The position numbers were made by a program, and so were the translations under genes. From Lichenihabitans psoromatis (GTDB lineage Bacteria; Pseudomonadota; Alphaproteobacteria; Rhizobiales; Beijerinckiaceae), in assembly GCF_004323635.1 (NCBI RefSeq), contig NZ_CP036515.1:3039501-3103500 (forward strand): a stretch of 64,000 nucleotides of DNA, read 5' to 3'. Shown piece after piece: positions 1-9,861 of this stretch (position 1 is the first letter of the stretch; each line of letters begins with the position of its first letter). The notes below the pieces were generated by a model. That model was not told the DNA's origin. It saw only the letters and a program-made list of their open reading frames with translations, and did not search any database.

Positions 1-824
1 TCTTCGCCTCCGGCGCCGCCCTGGCGCAAAATTCGACGCTGATGCAAGAGCATGGCCGCGATCTTTTCATCGACGATCCATTTTCAGCGCTGATCGGACT
101 ATTCTCGCTCGGCCACCAGCTCGGTTATTTCAACATTCTGCCGCTCTACGTGCTGATGCTCGCCATGACGCCCGCCATGTTCTGGCTGGCCAAGCGCAAT
201 CGGCTGCTGATGTTGGCTGCTTCGCTCGCGGTCTACCTGCTGTCGCGTGTGGCCGGGTTGAACGTCCCGAGTTGGCCCATGAAGGGCGATTGGTTCTTCG
301 ATCCCTTCTCTTGGCAACTCATGATGGCGGTCGGCCTCGCTGTGGGTCTCAGTCTTCGCGATGGTGCCGTGCCGCGCAACCGTCTCGTGATGCTCGTGGC
401 GGGCGGCTTGGTGCTCGCGGCGGCCTTTTGTGCCACGGACGGGTTGTCGTTCTGGCCCGGCCTGATGGATCTGGCCCGCGAGAGGGCCGATCTCGGCAAG
501 ACGACGCTTGGCGCAGGGCGCATTGTCCACTTTTTCGCCCTGGCCTATGTGGTTTATGGAATCGGATTAGCTCACAACATGCGCCATGCGGCCTGGTTCA
601 GGCCGCTGTGTTCAATCGGGCGAAGTGGCCTCTGGTCGTTCGCGATCCTATCGGTGCTGGCTGCCGTCGGGCAGGTGTTGGCACAGTCGCTCGGCCATTC
701 CGTTCTGCTCGACACGCTGCTGATCGGGGGTGGCCTTGGGCTCCTCTACGGCTGTGCGATGCTGCTGGATGGCCGGCGAGATGGCACGATCCCGCTTTTG
801 GCCGGCCTCTCGCCGCGGCGTTGA
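1..824 (+). CDS. OpgC-domain membrane protein (3' part)
   Basis: The reading frame is open to the left edge, so the N-terminus lies outside the window. About 270 residues are visible. They form several hydrophobic helices, and near the start there is a stretch reading LGHQLGYFNILPLYV followed by LAMTPAMFWLA, which is characteristic of the OpgC family of membrane acyltransferases that decorate periplasmic glucans with succinyl groups. The function is inferred from family resemblance; the catalytic residues of the N-terminal half cannot be checked. It ends about 185 bases before the next gene, and no terminator is obvious. A generic acyltransferase-3 assignment is the main alternative. Confidence 0.8.
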   Translation, partial: FASGAALAQNSTLMQEHGRDLFIDDPFSALIGLFSLGHQLGYFNILPLYVLMLAMTPAMFWLAKRNRLLMLAASLAVYLLSRVAGLNVPSWPMKGDWFFDPFSWQLMMAVGLAVGLSLRDGAVPRNRLVMLVAGGLVLAAAFCATDGLSFWPGLMDLARERADLGKTTLGAGRIVHFFALAYVVYGIGLAHNMRHAAWFRPLCSIGRSGLWSFAILSVLAAVGQVLAQSLGHSVLLDTLLIGGGLGLLYGCAMLLDGRRDGTIPLLAGLSPRR

Positions 825-1009
825 CCTGCCTGCTTGCCTGTCGTGGATCCGACTGAATTCAAGATCGACGGCGGTTTCGCGATAGCCGACGTCGTTGCAT
901 CGTGAGACGGCGACCCCGATGACGCCGATGTATCAGATGACAGACGAACAGAGGTCATGCACCGCGAGCGGTCGATGCCTCTTGTTCTGGCCGAGGTGGA
1001 GGCAGGGAT

Positions 1010-3523
1010 TTGAGAACGCAAGCGCGTGTCGTCGTGATCGGCGGAGGCGTGGTCGGGGTGTCCACACTCTATCACCTCGTCAAGAAAGGCTGGAGCGACA
1101 GCGTTCTGGTCGAGCGGAAGGAATTAACGTCCGGCTCGACTTGGCATGCCGCGGGCCTGCTCCCCTTGTTCAACGTCAGCTATTCGGTTGGCCAAATCCA
1201 TAAATATTCGGTCAATCTCTATCGCGGGCTCGAAGCCGAGACGGGGCAGGCGGTCGGCTTCCGGCAAGTGTCCAACATTCGCCTCGCGCGCACAAAAGAC
1301 CGGCTCGACGAATATAAATATTACGCCGGAATCTCGAGGACGATCGGTGGCATCGACGTCAAATTCCTGACGCCGGACGAATTGAAGGAGATCTGGCCCC
1401 TCTGCAACATCGATGGCGTGCTCGGCGCCATGCAGCATCCGCAGGATGGCTACATCCAGCCGGCCGATCTAACGCAGGCGCTGGCGAGAGGCGCGCGGAG
1501 CGGCGGCGGCGAAATCAACCGCAACACGACCGTGCTCGGCATCGAGCGCACGACCTCCGGCGAGTGGAAGGTGAAAACCGACAAGGGCGATATCCTCTGC
1601 GAGCATATCGTCTCGGCCAGCGGCAATTTCGCGCGGCAGACCGGCCGCATGGTCGGCCTCAATGTGCCGGTGATCCCGGTCGAGCATCAATATATCGTCA
1701 CCGAGCCGCATCCCGCCATTCAGGAACGAAAGCGCCAGGGCTTGCCCGAAATGGGCGTGCTCCGCGAATCCGATAGCTCCTGGTACATGCGCGAGGAAGC
1801 GGGCGGTTTGCTGCTCGGCCCCTACGAGAAGGGCGCTCCGGCCTGTTATGTCGAGGGTCCGTCGGCCGCGAGCGAATACGAGCTTTTCCAAGAAGATCTC
1901 GAGCGGCTGATGCCCTATGTCGAAACCGCGATCGAGCGCGTTCCGGCCTTCGGGGAAGTCGGCATCAAGAAGATCTATAACGGTGCGATCGCCTACACGC
2001 CGGACGGCAACCCGATCGTGGGGCCGGCGCCGGGTGTGCCGAACTTCTGGCTCAATGAAGGCCATTCGTTTGGCGTCACGGCCGCCGGTGGGGCCGGCTG
2101 GCAACTGGCCGAATGGATCGTCGAGGGTGAGCCGACCGTCGACATGATGGGCGTGGACCCGCGCCGCTACGGCCGATACGCCTCGAAGGGGTATCTGATT
2201 GAACGCAACGAGGAGGCCTATGCCAAGGTCTTCACGACGCATTATCCGGATGAGGAGCGCGATACCGCCCGTCCTCTGCGGCAAACGCCTTGCTATAGCC
2301 GCATGCGCGACCTTGGGGCCGTGTTCGGATCGACCTTCGGGTGGGAGCGGCCGAATTGGTTCGCGCCGCCCGGCTATGCGCTCAGCGAGGCGGATCTCGC
2401 CAAGCCAGACGTGCTGCTGAACGAAAACCATCCGCCGGCGATCGACAGCAAGCGGCCGGTCGAAAAGTGGAGCTTTCGCCGCTCGAACTATTTCGATTTC
2501 GTCGGGCAGGAATGCCGCGCGATCCACGAGCGCGTCGGCCTCCAGGACATGTCAGCCTTCGCCAAATTCGAGATTTCCGGACGCGGCGCCGAGGCATGGC
2601 TCGACCGGATCCTGACGAACCGGATTCCCAAGGCGCTCAACCGGGTCACACTAACCTATCTGTTGACCAAAAACGGCGGCGTTCGGTCGGAGTTCACGCT
2701 GACCCGCATCGGCCCGGAGCGGTTCTATCTGGTTTCGGCCGGCGCGCTCGAGGAGCATGATTACGATACGCTGACCAAGCTGCTGCCGATCGACGGCAGC
2801 GTCCGCATCGACAAGACCACCACGCAATATGGCGTTCTGGTATTGGCCGGCCCGCAATCGCGCGCCCTGATGCAGCGGATCGCCGATGCCGACATGTCAA
2901 ACGCCGCCTTCCCGTGGCTGACGGCCCAGCACCTCAGCGTCGGCGCGGCTGGTCTTCTCGCACTCCGGGTCAATTTCGAGGGGGAGCTCGGCTACGAGCT
3001 GCACCATTCGATCGAGATGCAGAACTACATCTTCGATCAGGTCATGGCGGCGGGCGCGGATTTCGGCATCAAGCCGTTCGGCTTGCGGGCCATGGATGCC
3101 ATGCGGCTGGAGAAATCCTACAAGCTGATCCCGCGTGAATTATCGATCGAATATGCGGCCTATGAGTCCGGTCTCGATCGGTTCATCGACGCCAAGAAGG
3201 CGGACTTCCTCGGCCGTGACGCTCTGATGAAGCGTCGTGAGGCCGGCCTGCCGAACAAGACCGTGACGCTCGAAGTCTTTGGTGTGACCGATGCGGATGC
3301 GCGCGGGTCGGAGCCTCTTTATGTCGGAGACACGCTCGTCGGCCGCACGACATCGGGTGGCTATGGCTGGCGCGTCGGCAAATCCCTCGCGCTCGCGATG
3401 GTACGCCCTGATCTCGGAACTCCGGGGACTGAGGTCGAGATCACGATCCTGGGAGAGCGCCGCCGCGCGGTCGTCATTCCAGAAAGCCCCTTCGATCCGG
3501 ACAACGCCGTCTTGCGCGGCTGA
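1010..3523 (+). CDS. Dimethylglycine/sarcosine dehydrogenase-like FAD oxidoreductase with GcvT domain
   Basis: An 837-residue flavoprotein. An N-terminal dinucleotide fold (VVVIGGGVVG, residues 7-16) begins a DAO-type FAD domain of about 390 residues. It is followed by an FAO_M linker and a GcvT/aminomethyltransferase half (about 430-830) that would bind tetrahydrofolate. STWHAAG (residues 43-49) places a His at 46, where dimethylglycine and sarcosine dehydrogenases attach FAD covalently. Expected reaction: oxidative demethylation of an N-methyl amino acid with transfer of the one-carbon unit to folate. The exact substrate cannot be read from sequence. The start is TTG with GGAGG at 998-1002, seven bases upstream. 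The next gene follows after 22 bases and is probably co-transcribed. Confidence 0.9.
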   Translation: MRTQARVVVIGGGVVGVSTLYHLVKKGWSDSVLVERKELTSGSTWHAAGLLPLFNVSYSVGQIHKYSVNLYRGLEAETGQAVGFRQVSNIRLARTKDRLDEYKYYAGISRTIGGIDVKFLTPDELKEIWPLCNIDGVLGAMQHPQDGYIQPADLTQALARGARSGGGEINRNTTVLGIERTTSGEWKVKTDKGDILCEHIVSASGNFARQTGRMVGLNVPVIPVEHQYIVTEPHPAIQERKRQGLPEMGVLRESDSSWYMREEAGGLLLGPYEKGAPACYVEGPSAASEYELFQEDLERLMPYVETAIERVPAFGEVGIKKIYNGAIAYTPDGNPIVGPAPGVPNFWLNEGHSFGVTAAGGAGWQLAEWIVEGEPTVDMMGVDPRRYGRYASKGYLIERNEEAYAKVFTTHYPDEERDTARPLRQTPCYSRMRDLGAVFGSTFGWERPNWFAPPGYALSEADLAKPDVLLNENHPPAIDSKRPVEKWSFRRSNYFDFVGQECRAIHERVGLQDMSAFAKFEISGRGAEAWLDRILTNRIPKALNRVTLTYLLTKNGGVRSEFTLTRIGPERFYLVSAGALEEHDYDTLTKLLPIDGSVRIDKTTTQYGVLVLAGPQSRALMQRIADADMSNAAFPWLTAQHLSVGAAGLLALRVNFEGELGYELHHSIEMQNYIFDQVMAAGADFGIKPFGLRAMDAMRLEKSYKLIPRELSIEYAAYESGLDRFIDAKKADFLGRDALMKRREAGLPNKTVTLEVFGVTDADARGSEPLYVGDTLVGRTTSGGYGWRVGKSLALAMVRPDLGTPGTEVEITILGERRRAVVIPESPFDPDNAVLRG

Positions 3524-3545
3524 CGCAGAGGAGCGAGGATCGCCC

Positions 3546-3860
3546 ATGGCCGATCTTTACGTCCTGTCATGGCGCGACATTCCGGCCCAAGTCATCGTGC
3601 GCGACGGCTTGCGCACGATCACGCGCGATTTGCCAAAGCGCTTTTCGGATGCGATCGGACGTGCGGCCTCGCGAGAGGGTCCGGCGGGGATCGACGATGA
3701 TCCGTCGCAATGGCGCGAGAGTGCGGCTCGCCGCTGCAGCGATGATCTTGAGGCCGCTGCCCGGGACGCGATCGACGAAATCGAACGTAACTACGATGGC
3801 AAGATGCTGGCGGAGCTGTCGGCTGCGGCGGGGCATAGCAGACCTCTGACCCTCCGTTAG
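3546..3860 (+). CDS. Virulence-factor-domain small protein
   Basis: A 104-residue soluble protein whose N-terminus (LYVLSWRDIPAQVIV) matches the alphaproteobacterial family annotated as 'virulence factor'. Despite the name, members commonly sit beside one-carbon and methylated-amine oxidation genes, as here, directly behind the dimethylglycine dehydrogenase-like gene. There is no signal peptide or membrane helix. The ATG is preceded by a purine-rich GAGGAGCGAGGA. An in-frame extension upstream would overlap the previous gene and is unlikely. Biochemical function is unknown; linkage to folate one-carbon metabolism is inference from context. Confidence 0.75.
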   Translation: MADLYVLSWRDIPAQVIVRDGLRTITRDLPKRFSDAIGRAASREGPAGIDDDPSQWRESAARRCSDDLEAAARDAIDEIERNYDGKMLAELSAAAGHSRPLTLR

Positions 3861-4070
3861 ATTCGTCCCGCCTCCAAGCGTCCGATCGCCTGCTTCCGGC
3901 GTAACCGCCGAAAAAAGATTTCATTGCTCAATCGTGCAGCAAAGCTGAGTTGAGCGTCGCAATCCCAGCCGATATCCCAGACCTATGCGCTGTCGCAGAG
4001 CGCCAGATGATTCTGGCGCCTGTGATGTTGCGGGACATGGTCGCCCTCCGGCGGTCGAGAGGGTGGGGTC

Positions 4071-4982
4071 TTGGTCGATCATTCAGCGCTTCCGGGACTG
4101 CCGTCGGCCGCGAGCCTGCGGCGCCGCGGTATGGTGCTGGTGTTCTCGGCCGGTGCGCTTTACGCCACCGCCGGCTTCTTCGCCCGCGTGGTCCATGTCG
4201 ATGCCTGGACGCTGCTGGCCTGGCGATCGTTGTTCGGCGCCATGTTCATGGTGTTGGTGGTCGCGGCTGAACGCAAACGGTTCAGCCTTCGCGACTATGC
4301 GGTCAGTGGGCCTCATCTGCTTCTCGTCCCGCTGACGGCTCTTGGAACCAGTGCCTATATTTTCGCGCTGACGCTCACCACCGTGGCAGATGTTATGATC
4401 GTCTATGCGACGACGCCCTTTGTGACCGCGGTCGTGGCGTGGCTCTGGTCGGGCGAGAAACCGAGCTCTCGGACGCTTGTCGCGAGTTCGGTCGCGCTGC
4501 TTGGGGTCGGGGTGATGATTGGGGCCAGCGCGCCAAGCGACGGCCGGCTCCTCGGCGCCGCTTTGACCTTGTTCATGAACGTCACATTTGCGATGGCGCT
4601 CGTCCTGGCTCGACGTCATCCGACGATCTCGATGACGCCGGCCAACACGCTTGGCATTTTGCTGGCCGCCTGTATCGGTTTCACATTCGGACCCAATGAG
4701 GCGGTGGGGCTTTTTTCGCTGGTGATGCTGGCGCTGTTTGGCATTCTCACGATTGGGGTCGCGATTTGGCTGTTCATGCGAGGCGCCCGTTTGATCCCAT
4801 CGGCCGAGGCAGCCTTGATCGGCATTTCCGATACGGCGATCGGCCCGGTCATCGTGTGGCTGGTGTTTGGCGAAAACCCCGGTTTAGCCTCGATCGTCGG
4901 CGGAACGATCGTTGCGGCCGCGCTGCTTTGGCATATGTGGCCGGAATTACGCGGGGCTTTGCGGCGTCCGGCTCTGGCATGA
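4071..4982 (+). CDS. DMT-superfamily (EamA) transporter
   Basis: A 303-residue inner-membrane protein with about ten hydrophobic helices arranged as two EamA repeats, the usual architecture of drug/metabolite exporters. Conserved features include the first-helix GALYATAGFFARV stretch, the LLAWRSLFGAMFM stretch of helix two, and a second-repeat EAALIGISDTAIGPVIVWLVFGE segment. Substrate is not predictable. The start shown is TTG at 4071; an in-frame ATG at 4131 would still keep the first helix and is a reasonable alternative. It stands alone between two unrelated genes on the same strand. Confidence 0.85.
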   Translation: MVDHSALPGLPSAASLRRRGMVLVFSAGALYATAGFFARVVHVDAWTLLAWRSLFGAMFMVLVVAAERKRFSLRDYAVSGPHLLLVPLTALGTSAYIFALTLTTVADVMIVYATTPFVTAVVAWLWSGEKPSSRTLVASSVALLGVGVMIGASAPSDGRLLGAALTLFMNVTFAMALVLARRHPTISMTPANTLGILLAACIGFTFGPNEAVGLFSLVMLALFGILTIGVAIWLFMRGARLIPSAEAALIGISDTAIGPVIVWLVFGENPGLASIVGGTIVAAALLWHMWPELRGALRRPALA

Positions 4983-5030
4983 CGCCAATCATTTGACATT
5001 CGTCGCAAGTTTTCTGACACAATAGGTGGG

Positions 5031-5939
5031 ATGACGTTTGTTGCGGTCCCGCCGATGTTCGCTCCTGCAGTTGACGATCCGTCCGTCGGCAACCTGACGG
5101 TTCGATTCTGGGGTGCACGTGGCTCGTTTCCGGCGACCGGAACGGAATTCGCGCGCTTCGGCGGCAACACGTCTTGCGTCGAGATCCGGCTCGGCGATCG
5201 CATGTTCATCGTCGATGCTGGCTCGGGCTTCATCAAGGCGGGTGACGCGCTGATGGGCAACGTGCCGTCCCGCATCGACATTCTGTTCAGCCACCTGCAT
5301 CACGATCACGTCTCGGGCTTTCCGTTCTTCGCGCCGGCACTCGCGGGCCATTGCGGCATCCGCACATATTGCGGAAACCTCGGAGGCGAGAGCGCTCAGA
5401 ATGCGCTGGATGCGATGTTCTCGCCGCCGCTGTTTCCCGTGACGCTGGCGGCTTTCCCAACCCGTTTCGAACATTTCGGCTTCAAGGCGGGGGAGACGTT
5501 GCGGTTTGGCGATGCCGAGATCGCGACCTGCCCGTTGTTCCATCCTGGCGGTGCGACCGGCTATCGCTTCGATCATGGCGGCCGGAGGGTTTGCTACATC
5601 TCCGACATCGAGCATACCGACCCCTGGCCCGCATCTCATCTGGTCCGCTTCTGCAAGGGGGCGGACCTCGTGATCTACGATTCGATGTATACCACCGCCG
5701 AATATGCGATGTTCAAGGGCTGGGGTCATTCGACGTGGAATGCTGGGCTCGCCTTGTGCAAGGCGGCCGGCGTGAGCCGGATGGCCGCGTTTCATCATTA
5801 TCCGTTGCACAATGATAATGATCTCGATGCGATCGAGGCCGAGATCGCGGCGGCGTCACCGGGGTCTTTCGTGGCGCGCGAGGGACAGTCATTGGTTTTT
5901 ACACCAAAAATGGTCCTCGCGAACGCCGTTGCGGGCTGA
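5031..5939 (+). CDS. MBL-fold metallo-hydrolase
   Basis: A 302-residue soluble protein of the metallo-beta-lactamase fold. The zinc motif HLHHDH lies at 88-93, and WGARGSFP (27-34) plus FGGNTSC (43-49) mark the branch that includes RNase Z-like and cyclic-phosphodiesterase-like hydrolases. Further metal ligands are expected in the FHPGG, SDIEH and FHHYPLH segments that follow. Substrate unknown: family members hydrolyse phosphodiesters or cyclic nucleotides. The ATG is preceded by AGGTGGG, so the start is well supported. The neighbours do not clarify its role. Confidence 0.85.
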   Translation: MTFVAVPPMFAPAVDDPSVGNLTVRFWGARGSFPATGTEFARFGGNTSCVEIRLGDRMFIVDAGSGFIKAGDALMGNVPSRIDILFSHLHHDHVSGFPFFAPALAGHCGIRTYCGNLGGESAQNALDAMFSPPLFPVTLAAFPTRFEHFGFKAGETLRFGDAEIATCPLFHPGGATGYRFDHGGRRVCYISDIEHTDPWPASHLVRFCKGADLVIYDSMYTTAEYAMFKGWGHSTWNAGLALCKAAGVSRMAAFHHYPLHNDNDLDAIEAEIAAASPGSFVAREGQSLVFTPKMVLANAVAG

Positions 5940-6001
5940 CCAGCGCTGAGTTGTCCGCATCCGGCATTGACACGCGGAAGGTGACACGGGACGTCTGAGG
6001 T

Positions 6002-7825
6002 TTGTTGGTCCGCTGGAGACAGCGATTGTCAGACCCGTTTCAGGATCCCGACGCCACGACCCAGCCGAGTGTCGGCCGGTTCCTGCGCGGCTTGTTGTTT
6101 CCGCCGGCTCTCCGCAACTTCGTCCGCTCGCGCGAGGCCGGTCTCGTTCTCGTCAGTCTCGTAATCGGGCTGGTGAGCGGCTGCCTCGTCTCGTTCATCA
6201 GCTGGGGCGTGCAATCCATGCACGTTCTGCTGTTCTCCATGCCGATCGAGTCCCGGCTGAGCGCGACCGAGGATCTGCCGGTCTGGCGTATTCTGCTCAT
6301 GCCGACCCTCGGCGGCGGCGTGCTGGCGTTGCTGGCCTTGGTCGGGCAACGCATGGGCGGTCGCCTCGCGGATGCGATCGAGGCCAATGCGCTCTATGGC
6401 GGACGGCTCTCGCTGACTGGAAGCTTGCTCGTGACGGCGCAAACGATGGCGTCCTGCGGCTTTGGCGCATCGGTCGGGCTGGAAGCAGGTTACGCGCAAA
6501 TTTGCGCGGCCGTCGCGTCCCGATTCGGCCTCAATTTGGCGGCTCGCCGGGCCGATCTGCGCCTGCTGGTCGCTTGCGGGGCAGGGGCCGCGATCTCGGC
6601 GGCCTTCGGTGCTCCGCTGGCCGGAGCATTTTATGCCTTCGAGGTTGTGCTCGGCACCTACACGGTCGGCACGCTCGCGCCCGTGGCCGCCAGCGCGCTC
6701 GTGGCCAATCTCGTCAACCAGGGTCTGTCGTCGCCGGAATTCTTGATCAAGCCCGGGTCTCTTCAGGCCGTGAGCCCGCAGGATCTGATTCATGTGGTCG
6801 CTATTTCGGTGATCTGCGCTCTGGTCGGGATCGTTCTGATGTTGGCGGTGTCAGCCTCCGACTATCTGTTCCGCCGGTCCAACCTGCCGGTCTGGTCACG
6901 CACGATCGTCGGTGGCGCTCTGGTTGGCTTGCTTGGGTTGATCACGCCACAAGTGCTCGGTGCCGGACATGGCGCAATGGAGCGGGATCTGGTGGCGTCG
7001 ATCGGCCCGATGATGCTGGTCACGATCATCATCATGAAAGGCCTCGCTTCCGCGATCTCTCTCGGGGCCGGTTTTCGCGGCGGCCTGTTTTATGCGTCGC
7101 TCCTGCTCGGCGCCCTGGTCGGGCGGCTCTATGCCGATGGCGGCTGGCTGCTCAATCCTGATCTTGCCTTCGACCCTGACCTTGCGGCGCTCACCGGCAT
7201 GGCGGCGCTGGGGACGGGCGTGATCGGCGCGCCGGTCACGATGACGGCGCTGGCGCTTGAGACGACCGGGAATTTTTCCATCACGATCGCGGCCCTGATC
7301 GCGGCCACGATCTCGTCCGTCATCGTGCGGGAGTTGTTCGGCTATTCATTCGCGACCTGGCGCTTTCATCTGCGCGGTGAGGCCATCCGTGGGCCGCATG
7401 ATGTCGGTTGGATGCGCGATCTTGCGGTTCGCAAGCTGATGCGAACGGAAGTCAGCACCCTGCCGGCCGATACGCTGTTGACCGCAGCCCGGACGCGTTT
7501 TCCGCTCGGCAGCGCCAAGCAGATTGTCGGGCTCGATCCGCAGGGTCGATATGCGGGTCTCGTTCTCCTAGACGATCTCTACACCTCTCCCGAGGCGGCC
7601 GACCGGCCGATCAGCGTGATCGTGCGGCATCAGGAGCATGTTCTCTATCCGTGGATGACGGTGCGCGAGGCGCTCAGCCGATTTGAGACCTACGAGGCCG
7701 ATGCGCTGGTTGTGGTCGATCATGAAGCGACGCTCAAGGTGATCGGCATCCTGAGCGAAGCGCATGCGTTGCGGCGCTACGGCGAGGAACTCGAGCGACA
7801 GAACCCCGATAATGTCACCACCTGA
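6002..7825 (+). CDS. ClC-family chloride channel/antiporter with CBS domains
   Basis: A 607-residue membrane protein: a ClC core of about 430 residues followed by a cytosolic tail with two CBS-like motifs (about 470-600). The segment ISAAFGAPLAGAFYAFE is the strongly conserved ClC helix-F region. The canonical GREGP anion-path motif reads GLEAG at 159-163, keeping the gating Glu at 161 but losing the Gly-Pro pair. The GGIFAP-like motif reads GGLFYAS. Such variants occur in some bacterial ClCs, but ion selectivity should not be assumed. The start is TTG (a second TTG follows at once), with no strong ribosome binding site. Monocistronic in appearance. Confidence 0.9.
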   Translation: MLVRWRQRLSDPFQDPDATTQPSVGRFLRGLLFPPALRNFVRSREAGLVLVSLVIGLVSGCLVSFISWGVQSMHVLLFSMPIESRLSATEDLPVWRILLMPTLGGGVLALLALVGQRMGGRLADAIEANALYGGRLSLTGSLLVTAQTMASCGFGASVGLEAGYAQICAAVASRFGLNLAARRADLRLLVACGAGAAISAAFGAPLAGAFYAFEVVLGTYTVGTLAPVAASALVANLVNQGLSSPEFLIKPGSLQAVSPQDLIHVVAISVICALVGIVLMLAVSASDYLFRRSNLPVWSRTIVGGALVGLLGLITPQVLGAGHGAMERDLVASIGPMMLVTIIIMKGLASAISLGAGFRGGLFYASLLLGALVGRLYADGGWLLNPDLAFDPDLAALTGMAALGTGVIGAPVTMTALALETTGNFSITIAALIAATISSVIVRELFGYSFATWRFHLRGEAIRGPHDVGWMRDLAVRKLMRTEVSTLPADTLLTAARTRFPLGSAKQIVGLDPQGRYAGLVLLDDLYTSPEAADRPISVIVRHQEHVLYPWMTVREALSRFETYEADALVVVDHEATLKVIGILSEAHALRRYGEELERQNPDNVTT

Positions 7826-7895
7826 GGCTGCTCGTCAGGCTGGAAAGGTTCCATCATGGCTTGACCCCGGACCGCTGTTCGGTTGAAGAACGCGC

Positions 7896-8765
7896 ATGAT
7901 TTTGACCGCCAGAGCGCCCGCGAAGATCAATCTGTCGCTGCATATCGTGCGACGGCGCGAGGATGGATATCACGACCTCGAAAGCCTGGTGGCATTCGCC
8001 GGCGCGGGGGATCTCCTGTCGCTTGAACCCGGTCCGGATCTGACGCTCGAGACATCTGGCCCGACAGCGGCGGCCGCGGCAATCGGCGGCGATAATCTCG
8101 TGCTTCGGGCAGCGCGAGCGTTGCGCGAGCTTGTGCCGGATCTGACGCTGGGAGCCTTTCGATTGACGAAGCGGCTGCCCGTCGCGGCTGGGATCGGTGG
8201 CGGATCGTCCGATGCGGCTGCTGCTTTACGATTGTTGGCCGAGGCCAATGCCATGCCAGCCGATGACGAACGCCTCTTCGCCGCTGCCCGCGCGACCGGC
8301 GCCGACGTGCCGGTCTGCCTCGATCCGCGCGCCCGGATGATGCGCGGGACGGGCGAACGGCTTGGGCCGCCTCTCCGGCTTCAGCCGCTCGCAGCCGTCC
8401 TGGTCAATCCGGGTATTGGTCTGGAAACGCGCCATGTCTTCGGCCGCATGGGGCTTCAGCCGGGTCAAGATCATGGGATGCCGGCCCATCCGGACGTTGG
8501 TGACCGCCCGACCGGCGATCATCTGTTCGGGTTACTCCGAAAGAGCCGGAACGACATGGAGGATGCCGCCAGCGTGCTGGCGCCCGTGATTTCCGACGTG
8601 TTGGCCGTCCTCGGCGCAGCAATAGGCTGCCGTCTGACACGCATGTCCGGCTCCGGCACCACCTGTTTTGCGATCTTCGATGATTGTCGTGCCGCGTCGC
8701 GAGCTGCGCGGACCGTTCGACGCGACCATCCGGGGTGGTGGGTCAAGTCGACGGTTTTGCGCTGA
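7896..8765 (+). CDS. ispE: 4-diphosphocytidyl-2-C-methyl-D-erythritol kinase
   Basis: A 289-residue GHMP kinase of the methylerythritol phosphate pathway; it phosphorylates the 2-hydroxyl of CDP-methylerythritol on the way to isoprenoid precursors. The ATP-binding motif [16 protein letters not shown] sits at 95-110, the N-terminal [11 protein letters not shown] segment is typical of IspE, and [12 protein letters not shown] closes the GHMP C-terminal motif. The ATG at 7896 matches the usual IspE N-terminus. It is convergent with a polyprenyl diphosphate synthase gene 82 bases away, which fits a small isoprenoid neighbourhood although the two are on opposite strands. Confidence 0.95.
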   Translation: MILTARAPAKINLSLHIVRRREDGYHDLESLVAFAGAGDLLSLEPGPDLTLETSGPTAAAAAIGGDNLVLRAARALRELVPDLTLGAFRLTKRLPVAAGIGGGSSDAAAALRLLAEANAMPADDERLFAAARATGADVPVCLDPRARMMRGTGERLGPPLRLQPLAAVLVNPGIGLETRHVFGRMGLQPGQDHGMPAHPDVGDRPTGDHLFGLLRKSRNDMEDAASVLAPVISDVLAVLGAAIGCRLTRMSGSGTTCFAIFDDCRAASRAARTVRRDHPGWWVKSTVLR

Positions 8766-8847
8766 GGCTTTCGGCAACTCGTCGCCTCACGCATCGGTCG
8801 GATCGACGGCGGGCAAACCGCCCACCGCCTCCGACGTTGGCGTTTCC

Positions 8848-9861
8848 TCAGTGCGTGCGGGCGATGCAGAAGTCGATCACGCCGCCGAGTGCGGTCTTGA
8901 AGTCAGATTGTGGGAACAGCTCGAGCGCGTCCTGGGCCATTGCGCCGTAATGTCGCGCGCGTTCGATCGTGTCCTCGATGGCCCGGTGTTTCCGCATGGT
9001 CGACATCGCGACGGCGAGATCGCCGTCCTCGATCTTTCCGTCTTCGAGGCAACGACGCCAGAAGCTTCGCTCCTGCTCCGATCCCCGCCGAAACGAGAGC
9101 ACGACCGGGAGCGTGATCTTACCTTCGCGGAAGTCGTCGCCGACATTCTTCCCAAGCTTGATGCTCGATCCGCCATAGTCCAGCGCATCGTCGATCAACT
9201 GGAACGCAATCCCAAGGTTCATCCCATAGGCACGGCAAGCGGCAATCTCCGGCTTGGAACGGCCGGCCAAAATCGGACCGACCTCGCAGGCAGCGGCGAA
9301 GAGCGCCGCCGTCTTGGCTCGGATCACGGCGAGATAATCGTCTTCGGTGGTGCTCGTGTCCTTGGCGGCCGAGAGTTGCATGACCTCACCCTCCGCGATC
9401 ACGGTGGCGGCGGACGACAACACGTCGAGACACGGCAGCGACCCAACCTCCACCATCATCTTGAAGGCTTGCCCCAGGAGGAAGTCACCCACCAGCACGC
9501 TCGCCTCGTTGCCCCAAAGCATGCGAGCCGCGAGTTTACCGCGACGAAGATCGCTCTGATCGACGACGTCGTCATGCAGCAACGTCGCCGTATGCATGAA
9601 CTCCACGGCGGCTGCGAGCTTGATATGATCGTTACCCGTATGGGCACACAGGCCAGCGGTCGCCAGCGTCATCATCGGGCGAAGGCGCTTGCCACCCGAG
9701 CTGATGAGGTGATTGGCGACTTCCGGGATCATCGTGACGCTGGAGCCGGTCCGCGCCAGGATGGTTTGATTGACGCGCTGCATATCGGCATCCACGAGCG
9801 ACACCAGCAGATTGAGCTCGCCGCCGCTTGCCGGCTCTTCAAGAGGTATGACCAGACCCAA
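8848..9861 (-). CDS. Polyprenyl (octaprenyl/solanesyl-type) diphosphate synthase
   Basis: A trans-isoprenyl diphosphate synthase that elongates farnesyl diphosphate with IPP, most likely for the ubiquinone side chain. Both aspartate-rich motifs are present: LLHDDVVD (first) and LIDDALDYGG (second), with GGKRLRP upstream. Product length (C40-C50) cannot be decided by eye. I place the start at a TTG (9859-9861) because it has AAGGA upstream and matches the family N-terminus (LGLVIPLEEP). An upstream in-frame GTG at 9942 would add 27 residues of unlikely-looking sequence. It is transcribed away from the DUF2007 gene. Confidence 0.9.
   Translation of the reverse strand: MGLVIPLEEPASGGELNLLVSLVDADMQRVNQTILARTGSSVTMIPEVANHLISSGGKRLRPMMTLATAGLCAHTGNDHIKLAAAVEFMHTATLLHDDVVDQSDLRRGKLAARMLWGNEASVLVGDFLLGQAFKMMVEVGSLPCLDVLSSAATVIAEGEVMQLSAAKDTSTTEDDYLAVIRAKTAALFAAACEVGPILAGRSKPEIAACRAYGMNLGIAFQLIDDALDYGGSSIKLGKNVGDDFREGKITLPVVLSFRRGSEQERSFWRRCLEDGKIEDGDLAVAMSTMRKHRAIEDTIERARHYGAMAQDALELFPQSDFKTALGGVIDFCIARTH

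Noticed and set aside
3880..3925. CGGCG-TAAC-CGCCG hairpin with adjacent A run
   Set aside because: Stem only five bases, and the A/T run lies on the wrong side for termination of the upstream gene.
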